From: Paralvinella palmiformis
Lineage: Eukaryota; Annelida; Polychaeta; Terebellida; Alvinellidae
Length of the DNA stretch: 64,000 nucleotides
Reading direction: 5' to 3'
NCBI GenBank assembly: GCA_025642065.1
Contig: JAODUP010001582.1
Coordinates: forward strand, 24,190-88,189
The notes under the pieces were generated by a model. The model did no database searches and was not told where the DNA came from. It saw nothing but the letters and a program-made list of their open reading frames with translations. The position numbers and the translations under genes are program-made. Shown piece after piece: positions 37,658-48,846 of the stretch (within the stretch, counting starts at the first letter, position 1; the number at the start of each line of letters is the position of its first letter).

Positions 37658-38323
37658 ATGCATGTAATTATGACAAACCATAATGAGTGGGGTGAGCTAC
37701 TATGTAGCTTATGTGTTAATAGATACAGCATTTATCTGATTATTAAATATCCATCATTTTTAAACTCAGATACAATCTCTGAACCGATCCAAGACATATT
37801 TCACTTTGCTGTTGATAAATATAATCTGTATGATATGTGGTTGCTTATCTCCGTGAGAGTTTGAGTAAATATATTTTTAAATTGCAAAGAGTTGATGTGA
37901 TTGGTCAGTTTAAATACTATGCCAAATGTTGCACGAAAAATTAAGATAGTTGTTTAACTCGATATAATTCTTTAAATCTTGACGAATGTATAGGATAGAA
38001 TCTGTGGATAGACATACATTAGAAAGAGAAGTTAATAAGAAAGGTAAATCTATAACCTTTCTATCATGGCTGCTTGTGATAAAGTTGTAAAGAGCTGTAG
38101 ATCGTATTATTTTGAAGTGAAGCTAAGGGGGGGGGGGTCAATTGAAAAGAATACGTTAAAATGCCGTTTTATTTCGGTAGCACAAATCTCAGATATAAAT
38201 TATTTACAAAGTACAACATGTCTAGAGGATACGATTTTGAGAAAGGCTTTCTTGATACTAAAATGCTCTCCTTGGTGCTTCCATAACAGACATGACCTTT
38301 GTGACACAATTAATGTATTATAA
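37658..38323 (+). pseudogene. Possible remnant of an unknown duplicated gene
   Basis: Two open stretches (37658-37864 and 38066-38323) lie 200 bp apart in the same strand. The first (ELLCSLCVNRYS ... SEPIQDIFHF) has a nucleotide paralogue at 24060-24240 and, inverted, at about 57250-57440, where it is closed by stops. The second contains ILKCSPWCFHNRHDLCDTI. I do not recognise either. They may be two exons or debris of one gene; HDLC faintly recalls the THDLC/TRDLC block of the sulfotransferase-like copies, but the rest does not align. Low confidence. Confidence 0.2.
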
Positions 38324-38399
38324 CTCCTTGTCATAAACATGGCGTGCGAATCAACGAATATCTATAGCAAAGACTACGTCTTTGTTTTCATCTCAATTA

Positions 38400-38760
38400 G
38401 TGATCTTTGAAATACGATAGTCCTTTGCATCCAAATAACTCAATTTATTATTCAAAGTATGACCTAAATGCATATAATTGGAACTCATATTGGAAATAAT
38501 GATTTCCTTTAAAGTTTTAACATTAAATCTCCAATGTAAACAAAGGAAATGGAAGTTTTCAAATGTTGCAGTAATAAAATGACCTATATGTTGCTATCTG
38601 GAGTTTTCATTCCGTGTGTTACCAAAGTGTAGTTGGGTTTCCCATCAACTGGCTACTTGTATGAATATCACATCATACTCATATTTTTGACAATTTAACA
38701 GTATTTAGTAGTCATGTAGACCCTGATGAATACATATTACTGTGATAGGGAATTTAATAT
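38400..38760 (+). repeat. Segment paralogous to right-arm 60700-60880
   Basis: Shared blocks: tgtaaNNaaRgRaaNNNNaagtttt, then atgNtgcagNaNtaaaatgac and the following tatctgg region. A shorter match is at 54730-54770. Confidence 0.45.
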
Positions 38761-39490
38761 GACTATTTAGACAGATTTGATTTTTATGCCAATTTGACCT
38801 GGGTTTAATTACGATTATGATTTTCATCTAATTGGTTAATAATGCAATTTTTAAAAGTTCAATATTTTTCATTTTGATGACGAGACCTTTCAGGAAACAT
38901 CATAACATATAAAATCCACAATAAAATACTACAACATATTATAATTTAATAAATAATTTAAGACCAACTGGACATTGACACAAGGAATGGCAAATTTATT
39001 TCATCGTCTTTTCTACCATATCCAACATAAACGAATAATATTAACAACTTTTAAACTCCTATTTTGCCTTATGTGAATTATTTACCGTTGAGAAATGTGT
39101 TCTTGGTAACACCACGATAATGTGTGCATCATGGTTTGTTGTTTTAATCTAAAATGAAATGAAAATACGAAGCCAAAGTCAATTGTACAAACATATATCC
39201 GAATTTGGGGATAAATCATAGTCTTCTTAGGCTCTTCATAGTCAATTCCTTGATGTGGTGAAAGGAGGAACTTGTATGACTCAGTGACCCATAGAGTTAT
39301 GCCACTCGGTGTTTTGGGTTCTGTTAGGTACGCCAAACTTGGACAAATCAGTGGGTAGAGGATAGACTAATATGGACTACGAGTGAAATAGCTCGAATAG
39401 AAACTTAGAATATTGAAGTAAGAGTCATCGGGCCGCACGATGTACTTTAATAGGAAACAATACCATGTATCCATAGATATCTTCATCACA
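38760..39490. other. No gene seen
   Basis: Chance frames only. Part of 38780-38940 weakly resembles 2440-2560. Confidence 0.4.
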
Positions 39491-39494
39491 GAAG

Positions 39495-39690
39495 AGGTTC
39501 TGTATGGTACCCTTTTCCATGTATTGTTGGGGAGAAGTAGAACAGAAGACCGAACATGTCACCCTAGACTGCATAAACCTACAACAGCTGAGAGAAATTA
39601 CCTGGACAACTACAACAAATTTCCAGAAGATGCTACACGGCAAGAAGATAACAGTATCATTCATAGTCTCTGATGGCCTCGACGTGTAGT
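39495..39690 (+). mobile_element. LINE polymerase C-terminal zinc-finger fragment
   Basis: One plus-strand frame reads YCWGEVEQKTEHVTLDCINL followed by QQLREITW, the CxWCGEEEqTxEHvLlDCpxL pattern at the end of many LINE polymerases. It is about 60 codons long with no further domains. Confidence 0.6.
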
Positions 39691-39879
39691 CAACAAGTTA
39701 ACGAAAATAAATGTCTTCTTACAACTCGTCCTGGTAATCTCTTTAAAAAGAAACCGTTGGTTCTTGTATTTGTCTCTCATATTTGTTTATTTGAGTGAGT
39801 ATAATGATGACTGCAACTCTCTTCTTTATAACATTGCATCTAAGGATATTCTAAAACTTCAGTGTATTCAGAACTGCTT

Positions 39880-40255
39880 ATAGCTAGGATTGTCACACAG
39901 TCTCCTCGGTTTTTTCTTCTGTCCCACTTCTAAACTCTCTTCATTGGCTCTATGTTCGATCCCGCATCATTTTAAAACTCTGCACTATTGCCTATCAAAC
40001 TCTTCCTTCTGGAGAACACGCATATCTATTTCTATGCTTTCTTTATAACCAAAAGAGCTCCGTTCATCTGGTTTTCACTTGTTGTCTGTTCCCAGGGTTA
40101 AAACTCATGCTGGGACTCGTGCTTTTTCAGTTGCTGCCCCATATGTTTGGAATTCGCCCCCTTATCATTTTAAGTAATCAAATAGCATAATATATTTCAG
40201 TCATCATTTGAAAACTCACATTTTCAGACTCGCTTATCTTTATAAGTTTTCAATC
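39880..40255 (+). mobile_element. LINE polymerase C-terminal fragment (CR1/L2/Rex-like)
   Basis: In shifting plus-strand frames: LNSLHWLYVRSRIILKLCTI then AYQTLPSGEHAYL; later RVKTHAGTRAFSVAAPYVWN; then HHLKTHIF. This is the characteristic ending of CR1/L2/Rex-like LINE polymerases (LHWLPV..RI..K, AFSVAAP..WN, FK..LKTHLF). It differs from the zinc-finger type just upstream, so two different LINE tails abut here. Confidence 0.8.
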
Positions 40256-40387
40256 CATCTGATCATTTGTTGATGAACTTTGCATTGTACCTGAACTATG
40301 AGTCTTCCCAGCCTCTGTACTAGGTGCGCCACTGAGCTCGATTCTTGTCAGGTATATTGGCACAATTGAAGTTTTGCAATTATTAAA

Positions 40388-40411
40388 TTGTGTGTGTGTG
40401 TGTGTGTGTGT
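40388..40411. repeat. (GT)n microsatellite
   Basis: About 24 bp. Confidence 0.95.
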
Positions 40412-41029
40412 TTGCAATAGATTAGTCTATTATGAGTATACTTGTGTTAAGTTATTTACTTTATTCACGAGCATATCATGTTATGATGCCAGTAGCCATC
40501 AATTAACACATTTCCTAAAGAGAAACACACTACTACTGGTGTTAACATGTGTTACTAATGTTCTTACGTCATTCAGATATTTATTTTATATTATAACACT
40601 AACTACTCATGTTTAGTGATAAACAACCGACTTATCTTTATTGCAGGATATCGCTGTATATATTTCGTTAATGTACATTTTCTAGTAATCACTGTTATTC
40701 ATTGAAACTATTATTGCTTCGAAATTATGAATTATTATTATCAGAGTTAACAGATTATGTTTATGTGTAAGCCCTAAAATAAATACATATTAATTAGGTT
40801 AGTGAAACCTGAAACCTGTGAATTTTATCATTTGTTAAAATTATATAATATTGCCAAATATGAAAGACAATGTATTATTGTAGAATACACTAAGGACTTA
40901 ATTTGAGGAGTTAAAATTGCAGTAAAAACTATAAACCCAAAGAATACCACTAACATATTAATAAACCAAACTTCTATGAAGTGTGTCCTACTATCGTACG
41001 GTGTATGTATATAACCGTTCGCGTGCGTG

Positions 41030-41032
<3 letters not shown>

Positions 41033-41082
<50 letters not shown>

Positions 41083-41113
41083 ATGTGTGTATATATGTGT
41101 ATGTATGTATGTA

Positions 41114-41152
<39 letters not shown>
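41033..41152. repeat. (TA)n then (GT)n/(GTAT)n compound microsatellite
   Basis: TA at 41033-41068, then GT, GTAT and GT runs to 41152. Confidence 0.97.
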
Positions 41153-41153
<1 letters not shown>

Positions 41154-41217
41154 GTTTTAATAAAATATGTCAACTGATACATATATAGTTTGAGGGGTCA
41201 TTGGGTAGACAGTTTCA

Positions 41218-41296
41218 TCATATCATATCATTACATATCATATTATATCATTACATATCGTGTCATATTATATTATATCATATCATATCATATCAC
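41218..41296. repeat. Degenerate tcata-type short tandem repeat
   Basis: Repeated catat, cattacatat and catattatat units over about 80 bp. Confidence 0.85.
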
Positions 41297-41327
41297 AGAT
41301 AAAGTAGATATTAAATTATTATAATCA

Positions 41328-41333
41328 TTTAAT
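41328..41333 (-). promoter_or_regulatory. Candidate poly(A) signal ATTAAA
   Basis: Reverse complement of tttaat, about 90 bases after the stop codon of the 315-residue frame. In such AT-rich DNA this is weak evidence. Confidence 0.2.
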
Positions 41334-41420
41334 TACTCAAGACACTGATTAGATATACCTGCCATTTTGAAGTTTGGACATCACTAATATATATTTATAA
41401 ATTCTTTAACATATTCGATA

Positions 41421-42368
41421 TTACAAATAAACAAAGGTCCAAATAATATTTACAAAAGAGAGATCCAGATATATATCGAGATAGTTATATAACTCCAACA
41501 TACAATACTTTATAGATTGTCTAACGATATTGTCACACATCACAAACAGGTTATTTTCTCTCAGTAAGTAGTTATCCCGATACGCAGCCAGCATCCTATT
41601 ATCGCTCACATAACAAAGGTCACGTGTATGGTTAATTCCGGTTAATTGAACTATTTTCACTTTATTATGACGTAGGACGTCTGACGACGTCAGAAATTTC
41701 ATACCTGCTGTGACGTCAATCCCAATATGATGTGAGAGACACATCTTCCGGAATAATATTCTTGGTGGTGGAATGCAGTAAACAGATGACCTTGATCTGT
41801 TGTATTGTGACCTTCCTGAATTAACACGAGCTTCAAGTGATATGGCCAACTTTGACCTTGTTCGCTTTGTACTACACCACATGGGTTTGCTAGATGGCAT
41901 CAACACCTCATTAACATAATCGACAAATAATGATAATATATTAGAGTGACAGGTAGATAACCAATCTAGTACCTTATTGATATCCTCTGATGATTTGTCC
42001 AGGTAATATCTCTCCAATATTGCCGTCAAGGAACCTAGGTATATCACCTGTGGATGTAGTAACAATATATAACGAATAAAAGTATCTAAAGTTGTGCCTT
42101 CAGTGATGACAATCACCAGATTTCTATCAGATGATAACAAATTACTCTTATTTGACATTGTCCTGTTGTACTTATCCTCTATAATACTAGCAATCAATAA
42201 CGACGTGTCCTCATCTGAAGGTCGATGTATTTCTTGTATTCCGTTTGGCAAAAAGTCAATGATTGGTTCGATCCAGAGATAAAAAAACATCATAAAAGCT
42301 ACAATAACAAAAGTCAACTTGATGACTTTGATCAGGTTACCTATCCTTGTTACACAATAACAAAACAT
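41421..42368 (-). CDS. Divergent carbohydrate-sulfotransferase-like type II membrane protein (intact open frame, copy 4)
   Basis: Intronless 315-codon frame. A short cytoplasmic N-terminus precedes one membrane segment (about residues 13-33, VIKLTFVIVAFMMFFYLWI), then a lumenal part with several N-glycosylation sites (NRT, NKS, NRS, NHT): the layout of Golgi type II enzymes. NLVIVITEGTTLDTF followed by LLLHPQVIYL sits where CHST1-type enzymes have the 5' PAPS loop (TRSGSSF) and the H-FYLFEPL block. CLSHHIGIDV then NKVKIVQLTGINHTRDL sits where they have C....IKT and the KVIQLVRDPR 3'-phosphate motif. Both nucleotide-binding motifs are replaced, and the protein is 80-100 residues shorter than typical. 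Either a new role without catalysis or a decaying gene is possible. Five or more broken relatives lie in the window. Confidence 0.55.
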   Translation of the reverse strand: MFCYCVTRIGNLIKVIKLTFVIVAFMMFFYLWIEPIIDFLPNGIQEIHRPSDEDTSLLIASIIEDKYNRTMSNKSNLLSSDRNLVIVITEGTTLDTFIRYILLLHPQVIYLGSLTAILERYYLDKSSEDINKVLDWLSTCHSNILSLFVDYVNEVLMPSSKPMWCSTKRTRSKLAISLEARVNSGRSQYNRSRSSVYCIPPPRILFRKMCLSHHIGIDVTAGMKFLTSSDVLRHNKVKIVQLTGINHTRDLCYVSDNRMLAAYRDNYLLRENNLFVMCDNIVRQSIKYCMLELYNYLDIYLDLSFVNIIWTFVYL

Positions 42369-42606
42369 TATAGTCCACCGTATCCCAATCCTTGTATTGT
42401 GACTAATTATTTTTCTGATGTGAGACAGGAGTAGGGATGTGTCCAGTTATAATGTTATTTATCTCGCACTCATTTCTCTCACTCTCTCCATCAATATTTG
42501 TCGCGTTCAATGTCCAGTTCATCACGTGACCATCCTCAATTCCGTTTACGTTGCTTCACCATGACATACTCACGCTAAACTGTTCTTTCCTCAGGCCCGC
42601 CAGCCA

Positions 42607-42613
42607 TTATATA
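42607..42613 (-). promoter_or_regulatory. Candidate TATA box upstream of the intact sulfotransferase-like frame
   Basis: The reverse complement reads TATATAA, about 240 bases before the start codon, within a 5' flank conserved among copies. The corresponding positions near 46447 and 16362 read TTATAG- and AGTATAA-like. Weak, positional evidence only. Confidence 0.25.
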
Positions 42614-42689
42614 GAACAAGGAGCTGTCAATCATCTGTCGATGCTCCGCCCATCGTCGTGTCTAAATACATTTGTCAGATCGATACGCG

Positions 42690-42785
42690 TCGGAAAATAA
42701 GGACACAAGTATGCCTCGAACCCGCGACCCTTCGGCTATGAATCCTACGCTCTTACTAACTGCGCCATCACGCTATGGTTAATAT
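42690..42785 (-). mobile_element. tRNA-like head of a SINE (partial)
   Basis: Minus strand: gatggcgcagttagtaagag, then cgtaggattcatagcc and gcgggttcgaggca. A and B boxes are both good, but the sequence does not close into a full cloverleaf and lacks a clear 3' acceptor strand, so a SINE head is more likely than a tRNA gene. Confidence 0.6.
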
Positions 42786-42789
42786 ACAA

Positions 42790-43350
42790 TTACAAATACG
42801 TATCTGTACTCAAGGGTCACACTAAGTTAATATTACGATTATGATTATAGTCATACACGATCCATGGGGAATATACATTTCCATTAAATTTGCTCTTAAT
42901 ATTTTACTTTTTGTATCATAAACAGGTCGCATATTTCTCTCTCGTTTTCTGAAGGAAATTCAATTGAAGTAAACACATTCACCTTGCAGTATGGTCCTGG
43001 TATCTCAGTGTAGTATTCCCATGTTAAATATTATGAATTTGGCATACTGGATATCAAGGGAAGTTGTGTATAATGTAGAGTATCCTCAAAACATTTTTGA
43101 ATTATCATATAAAAATGTCATAAACAAATATAGAAATAGAACAGGAAAGACATTATACTAAATCCAAATTGTAAGCGGATGATTATGGTGATGACGTTGT
43201 GGATAGTGGATGGTGATGATGATGATGATGATGATGATGATACTAATTATGACAACACAGATGGCTATGGTGTTGGTAATCTTAATGAACACTGTCGTTT
43301 ATTAGGCACCTAGTTATCATTCGTTTCCTAACATTTATTTTTCCCTATTA
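42790..43350. other. No gene seen
   Basis: Contains only the (GAT)n tract at 43211-43240. Confidence 0.5.
43211..43240. repeat. (GAT)n microsatellite
   Basis: About 10 units. Confidence 0.96.
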
Positions 43351-43353
43351 TAT

Positions 43354-43535
43354 GGGCGCCTCCGTTGTCTAACGGTAGGGTGTTGGATCACAGATCGCTA
43401 CCACCCGCGTTCGAATCTCGGCGTGGGCATATCTAAAGGGTGTTTCATCTTTGAGTTCGATTCATTACCTTTAGAGGACGCTCCGCCCATTTAGCACAAA
43501 AGTGGCTGTAAAACATCAATCATCATCTTATGTGG
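43354..43535 (+). mobile_element. tRNA-derived SINE, family 1 (best copy)
   Basis: The head reads gggcgcctccgttgtctaac (A-box region), then ggtagggtgttggatcacag and a B box gcgttcgaatctc. The body follows: gtttcatctttgagttc, cattacctttagaggacgct, ccgcccatttagc and aaagtggctgtaaaacatca. It matches the minus-strand copy at 14047-14275 across head and body. Confidence 0.85.
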
Positions 43536-43539
43536 CTAT

Positions 43540-43688
43540 CTCCTAACAGAAACCAATGCCAGATCAGTATTACCAATTATAGTAGGTCATGTTCTGTGTG
43601 GTGTGTGTATGTAATGCTGTATTTTTGTTTTTGTAGGTGTTTAATGTGATGTGTGTAGGTGAAATTGTGATCGTGTGTATACTGGGTG

Positions 43689-43744
<56 letters not shown>

Positions 43745-45760
43745 CAATTTATATAATTAATTCAGTTTAATGCCCTCTGTTCTTTAAGAAACCTTCATGT
43801 TATCTTATTATCTGGTCAAGCAGTACTTAGAATTTGACTCTTCTTTTTGTGTTAATGTCACTGATTTCTTGAAAATATGCCTAAGCGTAGATTATCCAAA
43901 TAGCAGATGTTCTCCTTTGATATCATAGTTCCACATTCCAGTACCTCTAATTTAATCATAATTATTTACATGTTACCTTAAATACGTTCAAATAGTTTAC
44001 ATTATTGATTCATAGAGCACATGAAACTAAATCTATTAATTGCCTATGATTTAATTATCATCTCCATAATGCTATTGATTCTTAATGTTTAGTACTTGTA
44101 TCCATATTTTTGCTTTATGGTATCATAAGTACTTATAATATTTTAATAGAGAATACAAAGGCCTACCTTATGAGTTAGTGAATAAAATGTCATCAATATA
44201 GGCCTCTGAGAACATGACATACCGTCGAATATGAGGCATTGTGAGTCGTCGATAACAGCACATTAATAATTAACTGTAAATCAATCAGATTGTTCTTTTA
44301 ACTTTTTATCTATTTGGTGAGTTTAGACATAGCCATCGGCCAATGTGTACAATGCAATATAAATACTACGAGCCTATAGACCGATCCAGACGAATTGTGT
44401 TGCATCGGTTACCAACCAACTAGAAACAGCTATGGCGCCCACTGTTAACAGGAGATGGCATTTTTTCATTAACGATAAATACTTGAAATCTTTCAGCAAA
44501 TTATTTCAAATTACACAGAGACTGAGACTAGTAGTTCAGCTGAACGATTGTATCTTTCCAAAGGATTTAACACAATACTTATCAGGATATAACCCAATGG
44601 CTGAACGGACCTATTTTTCCAGAAGAATGACACAGCTAACCCTTGGTTATTCATGTTGACTTGTACGGGTTTTAGCATAGGTTTCAATGGATTAAATAAA
44701 TGATTTTATAATTAAACTTTAAGCTGAATGTAAATTGATTTTAATGAAGATTTTTAAAATATTTAATATAGAGTTTTGGGAATATTATTTGTTACTTGTA
44801 CCTGAGAACCAATCATATATGTATCACCTGTATGTTATTAAATAAAAAGGTTATTACATTAGAGTATTAAATCCCTTGATATTTACATGTAGTAAACATT
44901 GCACGAATGGCTGATTCAGAAAATAAAACAGTTCACTTTCAATACAAGACATCATTACTAAATACCAATGTTACAGTAATAGGAATCATTCATTGAATTA
45001 TAATCTATGTGATCATTGATTTTATCTATTCACATCATCGTGTAAGATGGCAAAGGTTCTACAAAAAAATAAGTTTGAACTAGACAGGCTGTACCATCAC
45101 AGCCATGTAAATCGCGCTGAACGTTACTTAATTTAGTGGCATATATCTATTGGATGAAGTTTATGACATTCCTATTAAATGCAAAATTATGATCTGCAGA
45201 TGACAGACCCTTAATGGACTATAAATAAAATCCAAATATAGCTGGTAAATAGCCTAAATAAACTTTTCAGTAAGACATTTATCGGCAACTACACGCGTAA
45301 ATCGCCTTGCAACTCAGTGATTCTTAGACTTCTAACCCGAGACCGTAGTGTGAAATTCAGCCGCATGGTGGCGCCAGGGGTAATTGAATCGGTCTATTGT
45401 CTATATTATTTCGATATATAACCCCTTGTTTAACACTTTATTAATCTATTTTTATGAAGGAAATAAAAACTAGAAAGAATCCGGTTTCTTTGTTTGTTGG
45501 CTGTTGATGAAATGCTGCACTATACTGTAGGTCTATTAGGTCTGTCCAGGTGGGAGCCACGATTACGTATAATCGCATAAATTTATTGAAAATTGGATAG
45601 TTGTAAATTATTTCATTTTTGATGCCTTGAATGTTTTTATAAAAAGTGGGTTATTTAGTTGTATTAACTATGGTATTTAATACATTCCAATTAAGTGTGT
45701 GTAAAACTAACGTTATTTATCATGGACTTCCGGTCACTTTTGACCTGGTTTGGGAATGAA
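43540..45760. other. No well-supported gene
   Basis: Contains (TA)n at 43689-43740. A 75-codon frame at 44432-44659 (MAPTVNRRWHFF...) has a TATA-like aatataaatac 70 bases upstream and a fair start context, but no recognised domain; I give it about 0.15 as a real gene. Confidence 0.4.
43689..43740. repeat. (TA)n microsatellite
   Basis: About 50 bp. Confidence 0.98.
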
Positions 45761-46235
45761 TGTTATATTTACCTGAACAAAATCTTCAGAGGTTTTAACT
45801 ATGGCGCGAGATTGACTATCTACCTATCACTCTAATATATTACCAGTAATGTTAATGAGGAGTTGATATCACTTGATTTACATATGTGATGTAATACAAA
45901 GCGAACTTGAGGACATAATAAGAATACATAACTAACAATATTGTCTAAATTTGTGCCTTTAGTGATAACAAATACCAGACTTCTATCATATGATAGAAAA
46001 TTACTCTTATTTAATATTATCTTGTATTTATTCTCTATGATATTAGGGATCAATAATAATTTGTGTGTATATGAAGGTCGTTGGATATTGTTTTTAAATT
46101 CCGTTTAGTACGACGTCAATGATTAGTTCGATCCAGGGAATAAAGAATATGAGAAATGGAACAATTACCAATATGAGTTTGATGACTTTAATATCATTAC
46201 ATAACATTGTTACATAAAAAGAGAACATATCTACA
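45760..46235. pseudogene. Carbohydrate-sulfotransferase-like pseudogene, copy 5, with an internal inversion
   Basis: At 46235-45915 the minus strand carries the family N-terminus: IKVIKLILVIVPFL, IPWIELIIDV, then SYDRSLVFVITKGTNLD and CPQV, matching the NLVIVITEGTTLD and HPQV blocks of the intact gene. The next part of the gene (YLNKIFRGFN ... NVNEELISLD ... CNTKRT) is present at 45768-45905 but on the plus strand. The piece is therefore flipped relative to the N-terminus, with the junction near 45905-45912. The remaining C-terminus was not found nearby. It cannot encode a normal protein. Its 5' flank is preserved at about 46260-46600. Confidence 0.7.
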
Positions 46236-46877
46236 TCTCATTGATAGAAGTCACAATCCGTCTTAGGCATGTCTGTGTATATGAACCGTTAATGCACGAC
46301 ATGTTTCTCACACCATCTAACAAAACTCATCATGATCTCAGTCCAGTTTCTGCTTAATTAATTACGCGACGACCACTTGAGTTGATTTCGTATTATTAAT
46401 TAAGATATGGTTTAAGCTGCTCGTTCTCCAGTTGGCAATCCACTATAAGGTACGGACAACATTAAATCTCTCCAGGATCAACCCATCATCGTGTGTAAAT
46501 AGATAAGTCAAATCGAGACGTCTTGGTAAATGAGGAACTCTATTGAGAGAATTGAGTACATAGAAGGAGACACGTGACTATTGCATTGACCAATCCTTTA
46601 ACTATACCTCATTCACGATATTTCCTTAATAATGTTTACACAAATCTTTAAACGTCATTCTCGCAATGTTGCCCCCATACTGGACACCTACCTACCTAAG
46701 CTGCAAATACAAATATGTTATTTTATTTACTCTATCAAACATTACCGATATATTTCATATATTGCAAGTGTACATTTTATTTATACCTATTTTAAATAGT
46801 ATGCAATAATGCATGCTTAATACAGCTACATATGGTCTATCATCATTAGGTGTAGACATTCTTACTTACGATTAACC

Positions 46878-46913
46878 CAATACAGCTTATATTTTTAATT
46901 ATAAGCTGTATTG
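46878..46913. repeat. Perfect 14-bp hairpin beside the Gypsy LTR
   Basis: caatacagcttata (46878-46891) and its exact complement (46900-46913) enclose an 8-base loop, ending 11 bases before the 5' LTR. It could be a pre-existing target feature or part of another element. Confidence 0.85.
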
Positions 46914-46924
46914 TACCATGATGG

Positions 46925-47053
46925 TGTAATATCGCAAGTAATGATTATTTGAGTGATGCTATATGTGCTACCGTAGAATAAATTAGCTCCGACATTAATG
47001 GCGTATCCTTCGAACGACAGTCTGTGCGAATAACTACAAACAGGAACATTATA
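46925..47053 (+). repeat. 5' LTR of Gypsy element
   Basis: Starts TGTAATATCGCAAG and ends ACATTATA. It shares with the 3' copy the block gattatttgagtgatgctat and the following atgtgctaccgtagaat. Confidence 0.85.
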
Positions 47054-47298
47054 CTGGCGACGAGCAGTGGAAAGGGTAATTATCATCAAATATATAGAAG
47101 ATAAGAGCACATAGAACCTTATTATCCACCCGTGAAGTGCTATACAGCTGTGTATTCGCCGATATTTAACGTTGAAGCGAACCCTTTGTTAGTTTGTAAT
47201 TCGAAACTCACAACTCGGTGTGCCAATTGAAGGAAACGCCCCCCAAAAACTATTTCCGGCAATTAAATATCATACAGTGACATCGGATTAGCTACAAA

Positions 47299-47660
47299 AT
47301 GTCGCAAACATTGCCACAGTTTCCTAGTTTCCAAATCCATGGAAGAAATATTTGGAAATATTTGAGAACTTGATGGTTGGATTGGACATAAAAGATAACG
47401 CCAGAAAGGGAGCTTTACTGCTACATTACGCAGGAGAAGAAGTCTACGATGTATTCGGGACCTTGCCCAACAGATGTGACAATGAGGCCTGACATGATGG
47501 CTGACACCGGGGCTGCTGTAAACCTAATAGATGAGGTTGCTTATGGAAACATATCAGTTATCCGCTCCAAGTCACAAATGTAAAAATATATCCATACGGA
47601 AGCACTGAACCACTACCACTAATTGGAAATTTCAAACAGTTGTAAAGTTTGGTAATGACA
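47299..47660 (+). pseudogene. Gypsy gag and protease remnants
   Basis: At 47299-47470 broken frames give MSQTLPQFPSFQIHG and ARKGALLLHYAGEEVYDVF, typical gag capsid sequence. This passes directly (after a deletion) to MADTGAAVNLID at about 47500-47535, the DTGA active site of a retroviral-type aspartic protease. Stops occur soon after. No zinc-knuckle (CCHC) is seen between them, so it lies in the deleted part. Confidence 0.75.
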
Positions 47661-47683
47661 AGGTTAGTCCTAAATTCTATTTA

Positions 47684-48846
47684 GTGAGAGGAAATTATCG
47701 TAACCTGCTCAGGTGTCTCATCGCACAACAGCTGAAGTTGGTTGTCCTATCTAATCAAGTACTTTCAGTAAACACTGATGATCCACCTGCGATCTCCGCC
47801 ATGCTGAATGAATATAAGAACGTGTTCAGTGGCATAGGGAAGTTGAAAGACTTCACTATTAAAATACATGTGAACGAAGACGTACCCCCAATTGCTCAGT
47901 CTTATCGTAGAATATCTCTGATGCTGAAGAAGAAGCTGGAAGCTAAATTAGCAGAATTAGAGCGAGATGGTATCATTGAGGATATGACAGGTCCAATACC
48001 ATGGGTGTCGCCCATAATAGTTGCGCTAAAACATAAGAATCCTGATGACATAAGAGTTTGTGAGGAAATGCATGCAGCCAATCAGGCAATAGTACATGAA
48101 CGGCAACTCATGCATACAGTGGATGAGATACTGGTTGACTTAAACGGGTCGAAGAATTTCAATAAACTGGATTTAAATCAGGGTTATCATCAGTTAGAGA
48201 TTGATGAGGAGAGTAGGTCGATCACTACATTCATAACTCACGTTGGTTTGAACAGATACAGACGTCTAAGGTTTGGTGTCTCTTGTTTTAGCGATGTTTT
48301 TCAAAGTGCCATAGAGAATTCCCTAAATGGTCGGCCAGTTGTATTGAACTTGAGTGATGACATACTGGTATTCGGTGCAACTGAAGAAGAACATAACTCT
48401 CATCTTAAGAATGTCCTACAGCGCATGAGAGAGAAACACTTAACACTGAACAGAGCTAAGTGTGCGTTCCAGAGAACCAGAATTGAGTTCTTTGGTTATA
48501 TATTCAGTAAGGATGGAATTTCTGCAGATCCTAAGAAGATCCAAGCATTCCAGGTGGTAAATAGACCCATAAACTTCGCTGAAGTTCGTTCATTGGTAGT
48601 GATGGCGAACTACTTAACTCGATTTGTTTCACAACTGGCTACTGTTGTGCAACCACTCCGAGAGTTGATTAAACAAAATGTTGTATGGTGTTGGGGGAAA
48701 GAACAGGAAGATGCTTTCACTGAGCTAAAGCACCGTATTACGGATTCACCAACCATTGTGGAAGCCGTTCAGTCACTGACGTTGAGCAAAGATACTCACA
48801 AACAGAGCGAGAGTGTCTTGCTATCCGTTGGACTTGTGAATATTTC

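Noticed and set aside
43354..43430. tRNA gene candidate
   Set aside because: A and B boxes are present, but the acceptor stem does not close and a shared SINE body follows directly.
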